From Microbacterium trichothecenolyticum (lineage in GTDB: Bacteria > Actinomycetota > Actinomycetes > Actinomycetales > Microbacteriaceae): DNA of 64,000 nucleotides. This document shows, in pieces, positions 16,847-24,331 of this stretch (within the stretch, counting starts at the first letter, position 1; every line of letters begins with the position of its first letter). Position numbers and translations under genes: made by a program. The notes under the pieces are model-generated. The model searched no databases. It had not been told where the DNA came from and worked only from the letters and a program-made list of their open reading frames with translations. Location of the stretch: NCBI RefSeq assembly GCF_000956465.1, contig NZ_JYJA01000036.1, positions 124,001-188,000 on the forward strand, read 5' to 3'.

Positions 16847-17778
16847 CTTCCCAGGCTATTCGGTCGCGAAACCGGCGCGGTCACGGGTCCGACATCCGGG
16901 CGCACGAACAGCTCGGCGCGGCAGCCGGGCGACCACTCGACGCGGCCGTCGGTGGTCATGCGCACCCACTCCACGCCCCACTCATGTGCCAGGCGCGGGC
17001 CGCCGTCGAAGAACAGCGACGTCGCGATCGCGTCGGCGGTCATCGCGTCGGCCGCCACCGCCCAGGTCGCCGCGATCGCCCGGACCGGCTGTCCGGTGCG
17101 CGCGTCGAGCACGTGGTGCAGGGTCGAGCCCCTCGCGGACGGCCACGCGCGCCGGTTGATCGCCGACGCGCACAGTGCGGCATCCGTCACCTCCCAGACG
17201 CCGATCGCGCGACGAGGATCGAACGGATGCTCCAGCCCGATGCGCTGCGGACGCCCCCGTACGACGAGGTCGCCGCCGGCGTCCACGGTGAGGTCTCCGG
17301 ACTCGGTGAGAATGAGGATCCCGAGCACGAGATCGACGAGGCGTCCCTTGCCGAGCGCGCCGACGTCGACGGTCGCCGGCTCGGTGAGGGCGAGCCGGCC
17401 ATCCTGCCAGGTCAGACGCTCGCGCCAGTCGAACGGCGCGGCGAGCGGCCCCGCGTCGTCGAACGAGTACTGCGCGTCATAGCCGAGCGCGTCGAGCGAG
17501 TCCCCGACGAGCGGGTTCACGGCTCCCCCGGTGGCCTCCGACACGGCAGCGAGGGCATCGAGCATGGGCGCCGCGTCCTCGGGCGAGGGAAGAGATGCCG
17601 CACCGCCGGCCAGCGCACTGACGTCGGAGTCGTCGCGGAAACGCGACCACGCCCGGTCGAACGCGTCGATCCGCGTCGTCACCTCGCGCCGCACCTCCTC
17701 GGGCAGCGGGCGCTCGGTGACGATCTCCCACGTCGTGCCGATGGCGTCGAAGCGCCATGACGCCGGCACCGCGCTCAT
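16843..17778 (-). CDS. apbE: FAD:protein FMN transferase (ApbE family)
   Basis: 311-residue ApbE-type flavin transferase, which splits FAD and attaches FMN covalently to Thr or Ser of target proteins. Seen in the sequence are GTTWEIVTE at the N-terminus, the substrate segment VDVGALGKGRLVDLVL, VDAGGDLVVRG, the Asp/Thr metal region DAMTADAIATSLF, and HHVLDARTGQP. No signal peptide or lipobox is present, unlike many periplasmic ApbE proteins, so it may act in the cytoplasm before export of its target, or be held at the membrane. It starts 3 nt after the FMN-binding lipoprotein gene, its most obvious substrate. Confidence 0.94.
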   Translation of the reverse strand: MSAVPASWRFDAIGTTWEIVTERPLPEEVRREVTTRIDAFDRAWSRFRDDSDVSALAGGAASLPSPEDAAPMLDALAAVSEATGGAVNPLVGDSLDALGYDAQYSFDDAGPLAAPFDWRERLTWQDGRLALTEPATVDVGALGKGRLVDLVLGILILTESGDLTVDAGGDLVVRGRPQRIGLEHPFDPRRAIGVWEVTDAALCASAINRRAWPSARGSTLHHVLDARTGQPVRAIAATWAVAADAMTADAIATSLFFDGGPRLAHEWGVEWVRMTTDGRVEWSPGCRAELFVRPDVGPVTAPVSRPNSLGR

Positions 17779-17781
17779 GGG

Positions 17782-18261
17782 CTAGCTCGCCGCTTCGGAC
17801 TTGATCGTCTCGATCGCCTCGTTGAAGCCGCTGCTGGTGAGGGACGATCCGGCGACGCGGCTGACCTGGATGTCGTCGATGTCCTCCCCCACGACCACGT
17901 CGGCGATGCCCCCGATGAACTGGCCCTGGTACTGCTCGGACTCCCGCTTCTGCGGGTCGCCGGTCACCTCGACGGCGGTGATGACGTCGTTCTCGAGGGT
18001 CACCGTGACGTTGATCGTCTCGACCGACTCGGGCGTCGCGTACGAGCCGTCCGCCGAGTACGTGCCGTCGGCGTAAGAGCCAGAGGCCGTGCCGGAGTCC
18101 GTCGAGCCGGAGTCCGTCGACGACGCCCCGCTGTCGGTCGTCGTGCGTTCCTCGGCCTCGGAAGCTGTCGCCGCGCAGCCCGACAGGAGGGCGATGCCGG
18201 CGACGGCGGTGAGGGCCGCGCCGGCGCGGACGGGGCGGGAAGCGAGTGCGGTGCGGATCAT
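17782..18261 (-). CDS. FMN-binding-domain lipoprotein
   Basis: 159-residue lipoprotein. The signal peptide ends in LLSGC, so Cys29 would be lipidated and the protein anchored on the outer membrane face. Residues about 35-78 are a Ser/Thr/Gly/Asp-rich linker, followed by an FMN-binding domain (about 80-155). The usual GAT-type flavinylation site appears here as GSSLTSSGF, with Ser140 where Thr normally sits; ApbE enzymes accept Ser in some proteins. A strong AGGAGG precedes the ATG. It is first in the operon with ApbE, MOSC and RnfD-FNR, and is likely the extracytoplasmic electron carrier. A 7-bp inverted repeat (18297-18315) and CATAGG-type repeats lie upstream. Confidence 0.88.
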   Translation of the reverse strand: MIRTALASRPVRAGAALTAVAGIALLSGCAATASEAEERTTTDSGASSTDSGSTDSGTASGSYADGTYSADGSYATPESVETINVTVTLENDVITAVEVTGDPQKRESEQYQGQFIGGIADVVVGEDIDDIQVSRVAGSSLTSSGFNEAIETIKSEAAS

Positions 18262-18333
18262 GATGGTCCTCCTGGCTCGGGTCGGGCTCGTGGCGTCGAC
18301 GCGATATCCGCGTCGGATTGGATCCTTTCAAGC

Positions 18334-18355
18334 CCGCCTATGAGCCGCCTTTGAG
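18334..18355 (-). promoter_or_regulatory. Tandem 11-bp repeats before the flavin operon
   Basis: On the minus strand CTCAAAGGCGG (18355-18345) and CTCATAGGCGG (18344-18334) are adjacent and differ at one base. They match in sequence and period the repeats at 12353 and 10795. They overlap the last codons and stop of the P-type ATPase gene. Confidence 0.5.
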
Positions 18356-21109
18356 AGATGCGGCAGTGCGCGATGAGCCTCGCCGAGCCCGCAGCACCGC
18401 CTTCAGCACCTCCACCGCGAGGAAGATCCCGATCGACACGCCGATCGGGAGGATCCAGGATGCCGCGGGCAGGGGCCGCGACTCGAACAGCACGTTCATG
18501 AACGGCACGTACGTGTAGACGAGCTGCAGCCCCACCAGCGCCAGCGCCGACCACCACACCACCCTGTTGCCGCGCAGCACATCGAGGGTGAGGCTCGAAC
18601 GGGTGAGGAACCGGCAGTTGAACAGGAACGCGAGCTGCCCGAACGCGAGCATCAGGACGGCCTCCGTGCGTGCCACCTCGAGGTCGGCTCCGGCCGCCGA
18701 CACCCCGTAGAACACGCCCATCGCCGCGCCGCCGATGAGCAGCGACACGATGAGGATGAATCCGAGCTCACCGCGGTTGATGATCGGACCGCCGCTCGCG
18801 CGGGGCGGACGGCGCATGATGCCGCGCTCGGCGGGCTCGTACGCGAGGGCCAGCGAGAGCGTGACGGCGGTGACCATGTTCACCCAGAGCACCTGCACGC
18901 TGGTGAGCGGCAGCGCGAGGCCGAACACGACAGCGACCAGGATGACCAGCGACTGCGCCCCGTTCGTCGGCAGGAGGAAGACGATCGACTTGCGCAGGTT
19001 GTCGTAGATGCGACGGCCCTCGGCGATGGCGCTGCGGATCGTCGCGAAGTTGTCGTCGGCGAGCACGAACTCGGCCGCTTCCTTCGTCGCCTCCGTGCCC
19101 TTGATGCCCATCGCGATGCCCACGTCGGCGCGCGTCAGGGCGGGGGCGTCGTTGACACCGTCGCCGGTCATCGCCACGACCTCGCCGTGCGACTGCAGCG
19201 CGCGCACGATGCGGATCTTGTGCTCCGGACTGGTGCGCGCGAACACGTCGACGCCCTGCACCACCTCGCGCAGCTGCTCCTGGCTGAGCGCTTCGAGCTC
19301 CGCGCCGGTGAGCACCTCCGCGTCCGCGCCTGCCAGGCCCATCTCGTGCGCGATCGCGAGGGCGGTCCCGGCGTGGTCGCCGGTGATCATCTTGACCCGG
19401 ATGCCGGCGGTGTGGCAGTCCGCGATCGCCTCGACGGCCTCGGGCCGGGGAGGGTCGACGATGCCCCACAGGCCGATGAACTCGAGGTCGACCAGGTCGT
19501 CGAGCGCGAACTCGTCCGTCGTGGGACGCACCGGTTTGCGTGCGGCCGCCAGGACGCGCAGGCCCTGGCCGCTGAGTCTGGCGACCGCGTCGTCCCAGCG
19601 CGCGAGATCGAGCGGCTCGGAGCCGTTCACGCCGCGCTGCGTGAGCGAGCGCTCGAGCAGGCGGTCGGGCGCGCCCTTCACGAGGATGGCACGTGACACC
19701 TCACCCGCCTCGCCTCCCGAACGCGCGCCCTCGTTCAGCGTCGCCATGAGCTTGTTGGCGGAGTCGAACGGGATGACGGCGACCCTGCGCCCTCCGGTGC
19801 TTCCGACGCCGCCCTTGATCGCGACGGCCTTGAGGGCACCCTCGGTGGGCTCGCCCACGAGGCTCCACGAGCCGTCGTCGGCTCGAACGATGTGCGCGTC
19901 GTTGCACAGGGTCGCGATCGCGAGGATCGCGGCGAGATCGCCCCCGCCCCCGGCAACCGGCTCTGCGTTCGCCGCCACGATCTCGCCTTCGGGCGCGTAG
20001 CCGAGGCCGGTGACGTCGTAGTCCGCAAGGGGGGTGACGATGTGGCGCACCGTCATCTCGTTCCGGGTGAGCGTGCCCGTCTTGTCGGAGCAGACCGTGG
20101 TGACCGAGCCGAGGGCCTCGACCGCGGGCAGCTTGCGCGTGATGGCGTTGTGGCGGGCCATCTGCTGCACGCCGATGGCGAGCGTGATCGTGACGAGCGC
20201 GGGAAGGCCCTCGGGGATCGCGGCGACGGCGAAGCCGATGGCCGCCGAGATCAGCTCGTCATACGGCATCCCGTGGAGGAACCGCCCGATCATCATCATG
20301 ACCGCCGCCATACCGAGGATCACCACGGTGAGCACGCGACCGAAGCTGTCGAGCTGACGGGTCAGCGGGGTGGCCAGGGCGTCAGCCTCGTCGGCGAGGC
20401 TCTGGATGCGGCCGAGCTCGGTGGTCGGGCCGGTCGCGGTCACGACGCCCCGGCCCTGCCCGGCGCTCACGATCGTGCCCGAGAACGCCATCGACCCGCG
20501 GTCGCCCACGCCCGCGTCACCCGCGACCGGATCGGTCGCCTTGGACGACGGCACCGACTCGCCCGTGAGCGCGGCCTCGTCGATGCGCAGCTGGTTCGCC
20601 TGCAGCAGCCGGAGGTCCGCAGGCACCTTGTCGCCCGGCATCAGTCGCACCACGTCGCCGGGTACGAGATCGGCCGCCGCAACGGTGACCCAGCCGCCGT
20701 CGCGCCGCGCGCTGGCGTCGGCCGACAGCATGCCTCGGATGCCCGCGAGCGCCTTCTCGGCGCGGCCCTCCTGGACATACCCGATGACCGCGTTGATGAT
20801 CGCGACCACCATGATCACCCAGAAGTCGAGCCAGTCGCCCATGAGCGCCTTGATCACCGCGGCACCCAGCAGGATGTAGATCAGGGTGTCGTTGAAGTGC
20901 GCGAGGAAGCGCAGCCACCCCGGCTTCCGCGCGGGCTCGGGCAGGCGATTCGGCCCCGCCACCTCGAGCCGTTCCGCGGCGTCAGCGGTGCTGAGACCCC
21001 CGGCGTCCGCTTCGAGATGCTCCAGCACATCGTCTGCGGGGACGGCCCACGGGCGCGCGACGGTCAGCCGGGCCTCCGTCAGCGGTCTGGACTCGAGCGG
21101 CTGCGACAT
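18338..21109 (-). CDS. P-type cation-transporting ATPase (type II, Ca2+/Na+-ATPase-like)
   Basis: 923-residue cation pump. An N-terminal cation-ATPase domain (about 20-90) is followed by TM pairs, the actuator motif LTGES (181-185), PEGLP (299-303) in M4 as in Ca2+-type pumps, the phosphorylation site DKTGTLT (Asp342), and the hinge motif GDGVNDAPAL. A C-terminal set of membrane helices (about 700-900) completes it. The PEGLP motif, instead of a CPx metal motif, places it with type II pumps; the ion could be Ca2+, Na+ or another cation. The gene is downstream of prs with a 57-bp gap, so it may share that transcript or have its own promoter. Confidence 0.93.
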   Translation of the reverse strand: MSQPLESRPLTEARLTVARPWAVPADDVLEHLEADAGGLSTADAAERLEVAGPNRLPEPARKPGWLRFLAHFNDTLIYILLGAAVIKALMGDWLDFWVIMVVAIINAVIGYVQEGRAEKALAGIRGMLSADASARRDGGWVTVAAADLVPGDVVRLMPGDKVPADLRLLQANQLRIDEAALTGESVPSSKATDPVAGDAGVGDRGSMAFSGTIVSAGQGRGVVTATGPTTELGRIQSLADEADALATPLTRQLDSFGRVLTVVILGMAAVMMMIGRFLHGMPYDELISAAIGFAVAAIPEGLPALVTITLAIGVQQMARHNAITRKLPAVEALGSVTTVCSDKTGTLTRNEMTVRHIVTPLADYDVTGLGYAPEGEIVAANAEPVAGGGGDLAAILAIATLCNDAHIVRADDGSWSLVGEPTEGALKAVAIKGGVGSTGGRRVAVIPFDSANKLMATLNEGARSGGEAGEVSRAILVKGAPDRLLERSLTQRGVNGSEPLDLARWDDAVARLSGQGLRVLAAARKPVRPTTDEFALDDLVDLEFIGLWGIVDPPRPEAVEAIADCHTAGIRVKMITGDHAGTALAIAHEMGLAGADAEVLTGAELEALSQEQLREVVQGVDVFARTSPEHKIRIVRALQSHGEVVAMTGDGVNDAPALTRADVGIAMGIKGTEATKEAAEFVLADDNFATIRSAIAEGRRIYDNLRKSIVFLLPTNGAQSLVILVAVVFGLALPLTSVQVLWVNMVTAVTLSLALAYEPAERGIMRRPPRASGGPIINRGELGFILIVSLLIGGAAMGVFYGVSAAGADLEVARTEAVLMLAFGQLAFLFNCRFLTRSSLTLDVLRGNRVVWWSALALVGLQLVYTYVPFMNVLFESRPLPAASWILPIGVSIGIFLAVEVLKAVLRARRGSSRTAASLKGGS

Positions 21110-21166
21110 TTCTGGATCGTCCTTCCGTCGCCGCCGCGGAGCCGGGGTCTCGACTCGGCGCCGGCG

Positions 21167-22201
21167 TCAGGCGGCCCCGTCGAACATGCTGGTGACGGAG
21201 CCGTCCTCGAACACTTCGTGGATCGCACGTGCGAGCAGCGGTGCGATAGGCAGAATCGTAAGCGTCGAGAAGCGCTTCTCCGCGGGGATCGGAACCGTGT
21301 CGGTCACCACGACCTCATCGACCGCGGGGCTCTGCAGGCGCTGAGCGGCCGGGTCGCTGAAGATCGCGTGCGTGGCGGCGACGATCACCTTGACCGCGCC
21401 GTTCGCCTTGAGCGCCTCGGCGGCCTTCACGATGGTGCCGCCGGTGTCGATCATGTCATCCACGAGGAGGCAGACCCGACCGTCGACGGCGCCGACGATC
21501 TCGTTGACCGTCACCTGGTTGGCGACGTTCGGGTCGCGGCGCTTGTGGATGATCGCGAGCGGCGCACCGAGGCTGTCGGACCACTGGTCCGCGACGCGCA
21601 CGCGCCCGGTGTCGGGCGAGACCACCGTCAGGCGCTCACGGTCCTGAGCGCTCAGCGTGTTCTCGAAGTACTCGAGAAGCACGGGCTTCGCGAACAGGTG
21701 GTCGACGGGCCCGTCGAAGAAGCCCTGGATCTGCGCGGCGTGCAGGTCGACGCTCATGACGCGGTCGGCACCCGCCGTCTTGAAGAGGTCGGCGACGAGG
21801 CGGGCGCTGATCGGCTCGCGGCCGCGGCCCTTCTTGTCCTGACGCGAGTACGGGAAGTACGGCGCGACAACGGTGATGCGCTTCGCCGACGCGCGCTTGG
21901 CGGCGTCGAGCATGATGAGGGTCTCCATCATCCACTCGTTGACCGGCGGGCCGAAGCTCTGGATGAGGAACAGGTCGCACCCGCGGATCGAGACCTCGAA
22001 GCGGGTCAGGATCTCGCCGGACGCGAAGGTGCGGTACTCGGTCGGCACCAGCTCCGTACTCAGCTGCGCGGCGACCTCGGCCGCGAGCTCGGGGTGTGAA
22101 CTGCCTCGCGCGATGACGAGACGCTTCTTCGTCTTGGCTACGAGTCCCGGGGCGATGTCATTCGCCCGGTCGAGTTCAACGGTCTTCTTCTTGCGCGCCA
22201 T
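21167..22201 (-). CDS. prs: Ribose-phosphate pyrophosphokinase (PRPP synthetase)
   Basis: Makes PRPP from ribose 5-phosphate and ATP for nucleotide, His and Trp synthesis. The 344-residue product has FASGEILTRFEVSIRG, the flexible-loop block YSRQDKKGRGREPISARLVA, the Mg site SVDLHAAQIQGFFD, and the PRPP loop LLVDDMIDTGGTI. It carries about 20 extra N-terminal residues (MARKKKTVEL). The start lies 26 bp inside the end of glmU, with AAGGCGG as SD, so the two are translationally coupled. glmU-prs adjacency is common in Gram-positive bacteria. Confidence 0.97.
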   Translation of the reverse strand: MARKKKTVELDRANDIAPGLVAKTKKRLVIARGSSHPELAAEVAAQLSTELVPTEYRTFASGEILTRFEVSIRGCDLFLIQSFGPPVNEWMMETLIMLDAAKRASAKRITVVAPYFPYSRQDKKGRGREPISARLVADLFKTAGADRVMSVDLHAAQIQGFFDGPVDHLFAKPVLLEYFENTLSAQDRERLTVVSPDTGRVRVADQWSDSLGAPLAIIHKRRDPNVANQVTVNEIVGAVDGRVCLLVDDMIDTGGTIVKAAEALKANGAVKVIVAATHAIFSDPAAQRLQSPAVDEVVVTDTVPIPAEKRFSTLTILPIAPLLARAIHEVFEDGSVTSMFDGAA

Positions 22202-23648
22202 CGTCCGCCTTCTGTGCGCTGCGGGCCCTGGCGGCGACATCCGCCGCTCCGGTACCCGGTCTGTTCTTCTCGACCCACCCCTCGACGTTGCGTTGAGGGG
22301 CGACGCTGAGAGCGAGGGCACCGGCGGGTACATCCTTGCGGATGACCGCCCCGGCCCCGGTCTTCGCGCCGTCTCCGATCCTAACGGGCGCCACGAAGAC
22401 GTTGTGCGAGCCGGAGTGGACCTCGTCGCCGATCTCGGTGCGGTGCTTCGCCAGGTCGTCGTAGTTCGCGGTGATCGCGCCGGCACCGAGGTTGACGTGC
22501 TTGCCGATCGTCGTGTCGCCGATGTACGACAGGTGCGGCACCTTGCTGCCCTCGCCGATCGTCGAGTTCTTGGTCTCGACGAACGTGCCGATCTTGCCCT
22601 TGTCGCCGAGGTACGTGCCGGGGCGCAGGTAGGCGAAGGGGCCGACGGTGGCCTTCGCGCCGATCACGGCGAGCGTCGCGTCGGTGCGGGTGACGGTGGC
22701 GTCCTCTCCCACCTCGCAGTCGACGAGGCTCGTGTCGGGGCCGACGAGGGCACCCGACGCGATGACGGTCGCCCGCAGGATGTGGGTGTTCGGCAGCACC
22801 GTCACGTCGGGTGCCAGCTTCGCGTCCACGTCGATCCACGTCGTCGCGGGGTCCAGGATCGTCACCCCCTCGAGCTGCCAGCGCCGCACGGTGCGCGCGT
22901 TCAGCACGCGAGCGGCCTCGGCCAGCTGCACGCGGTCGTTGACGCCCAGTGCGGCCGCGGCATCCGGAGCGGCCTGGGCCGCGACGAGGAGACCGTCACC
23001 CCGCAGCAGCGCCACGACGTCCGTCAGATACTTCTCGCCCTGCGCGTTCGCGGTGCCCACGAGAGCCAGCTCGGTGCGCAGCGCCTGCATCTGGAAGACG
23101 TACACCCCGGCGTTGATCTCGGTGACCGATGCCTCGTCCGCCGTCGCGTCCTTCTGCTCGACGATGCGCGACACGGCACCATCGGCGTCGCGGATCACCC
23201 GACCGTAGCCGGTCGCGTCGTCGAGCGAGGCGCTGAGCACGGTTGCGGCCACAGCGCGGTCGCGATGGGTGCGCACGAGCGCCTCCAACGTGTCGGCCTC
23301 GAGGAGCGGCACATCGCCGCTCAGGACGAGCACGTCGCCCGTGAAGTCGCCGAGGGCGTCCAGCGCCACCTCGACCGCGCGGCCCGTGCCGGGGATCTCG
23401 TCCTGGTCGACCACGACCACGCCCGGAACGGCCTTCACGACCGCCTCGGCGACGAGGTCGCGCTCGTGGCGCACGACGACGACGACGCGCTCGGGCTCGA
23501 GGGCGATCGCGGTGTCGAGCACGTGCCCGACGAGCGGACGCCCGCCGATGCGGTGCAGCACCTTGGGCACCGCGGACTTCATGCGGGTGCCTTGCCCTGC
23601 GGCCAGGACGATGACGGCCAGTGCGTTGTCGCGGGTCGTGTCGGTCAT
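22176..23648 (-). CDS. glmU: Bifunctional N-acetylglucosamine-1-phosphate uridyltransferase / glucosamine-1-phosphate acetyltransferase
   Basis: Two-step enzyme producing UDP-GlcNAc for peptidoglycan. The 490-residue product has an N-terminal uridyltransferase domain (about 1-240, AAGQGTRMKSAVPKVLH) and a C-terminal left-handed beta-helix of hexapeptide repeats (about 265-460, with PFAYLRPGTYLGDKGKIG and NLGAGAITANYDD). The start MTDTTRD at 23648 sits one nucleotide past the 3' end of the tRNA-Gln gene. A leader SD could only lie inside the tRNA, so tRNA processing would leave a nearly leaderless mRNA. An upstream in-frame ATG (23681) would lie inside the tRNA and is unlikely. Confidence 0.96.
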   Translation of the reverse strand: MTDTTRDNALAVIVLAAGQGTRMKSAVPKVLHRIGGRPLVGHVLDTAIALEPERVVVVVRHERDLVAEAVVKAVPGVVVVDQDEIPGTGRAVEVALDALGDFTGDVLVLSGDVPLLEADTLEALVRTHRDRAVAATVLSASLDDATGYGRVIRDADGAVSRIVEQKDATADEASVTEINAGVYVFQMQALRTELALVGTANAQGEKYLTDVVALLRGDGLLVAAQAAPDAAAALGVNDRVQLAEAARVLNARTVRRWQLEGVTILDPATTWIDVDAKLAPDVTVLPNTHILRATVIASGALVGPDTSLVDCEVGEDATVTRTDATLAVIGAKATVGPFAYLRPGTYLGDKGKIGTFVETKNSTIGEGSKVPHLSYIGDTTIGKHVNLGAGAITANYDDLAKHRTEIGDEVHSGSHNVFVAPVRIGDGAKTGAGAVIRKDVPAGALALSVAPQRNVEGWVEKNRPGTGAADVAARARSAQKADDGAQEEDR

Positions 23649-23649
23649 G

Positions 23650-23721
23650 CTCCGCCGCCAGGACTCGAACCTAGACCTCACAGCTCCAAAGGCTGTCGTG
23701 CTGCCATTACACCACGGCGGA
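23650..23721 (-). tRNA. tRNA-Gln (anticodon UUG)
   Basis: 72-nt tRNA on the minus strand. The acceptor stem TCCGCCG / CGGCGGA pairs perfectly and is followed by discriminator G. The D-arm is GTGTAATGGCAGCAC. The anticodon arm ACAGC-CTTTGGA-GCTGT shows anticodon TTG, and the T-arm has GGTTCGAATCC. CCA is not encoded. The glmU start codon follows after one nucleotide, so the two probably share a transcript. Confidence 0.95.
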
Positions 23722-23808
23722 CCGCGGCGCTCCCGGGTGCCGGGCGCCGCCTGTCAAGTCTGCCAGACCGCACACCCGCCGCTGAGCCCGTCGAAGCGCC
23801 GCGCTCGG

Positions 23809-23814
23809 GATAAT
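23809..23814 (+). promoter_or_regulatory. -10 element of the MarR-family gene (leaderless)
   Basis: GATAAT lies 6 nt before the ATG at 23821, with only a G-run between. Transcription should begin at the start codon. Confidence 0.6.
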
Positions 23815-23820
23815 GGGGGC

Positions 23821-24324
23821 ATGACGGCGCAGAGCGACGAGGTGGACCGCATCGTCGAGGCGTGGACCACGCAGCGTCCCGACCTCGACTTCTCGCCCCT
23901 CGGTGTGCTGTCCCGCGTGGACCGGCTGTCCCGGCACCTCGACCGCGCGCGCCGCGACGCGTTCAAGCGCAGCGAGCTCGAGCCCTGGGAATGGGACGTG
24001 CTGTCGGCGCTGCGGCGCGCGGGCGAGCCGTTCCAGCTCAGCCCGAAGCAGCTGCTGCAGCAGACGCTGGTCTCCAGCGGAACGATGACCAACCGCATCG
24101 ACCGACTCGTCGGGCGCCGGCTGGTGCGCCGCGAATCAGACCCCGATGACGGCCGCAGCATCCTGGTCACGCTCACCGACGAGGGGAAGATCCGGGTGGA
24201 TGCTGCGATCACGCGTCTCGTCGACGCCGAAGCGCTCCTGCTCGACGCCCTGTCACGGGGCGACCGCGACCGGCTCGCCGCCCTGCTTCGCAAGCTCAGC
24301 CTGGGATTCGACGCCGCGGACTGA
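23821..24324 (+). CDS. MarR-family transcriptional regulator
   Basis: 167-residue winged-helix regulator. The HTH covers about residues 60-110 (QLLQQTLVSSGTMTNRIDRLVGRRLV), followed by the wing RRESDPDDGRSILVTLTDEG, the classic MarR wing. Flanking helices form the dimer interface. MarR proteins usually respond to phenolics, oxidants or drugs and repress adjacent genes, but the convergent ABC-F gene ends 8 bp away and no divergent partner is evident beyond the tRNA, so the target is unknown. The promoter is leaderless. Confidence 0.92.
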   Translation: MTAQSDEVDRIVEAWTTQRPDLDFSPLGVLSRVDRLSRHLDRARRDAFKRSELEPWEWDVLSALRRAGEPFQLSPKQLLQQTLVSSGTMTNRIDRLVGRRLVRRESDPDDGRSILVTLTDEGKIRVDAAITRLVDAEALLLDALSRGDRDRLAALLRKLSLGFDAAD

Positions 24325-24331
24325 CCCGCGC

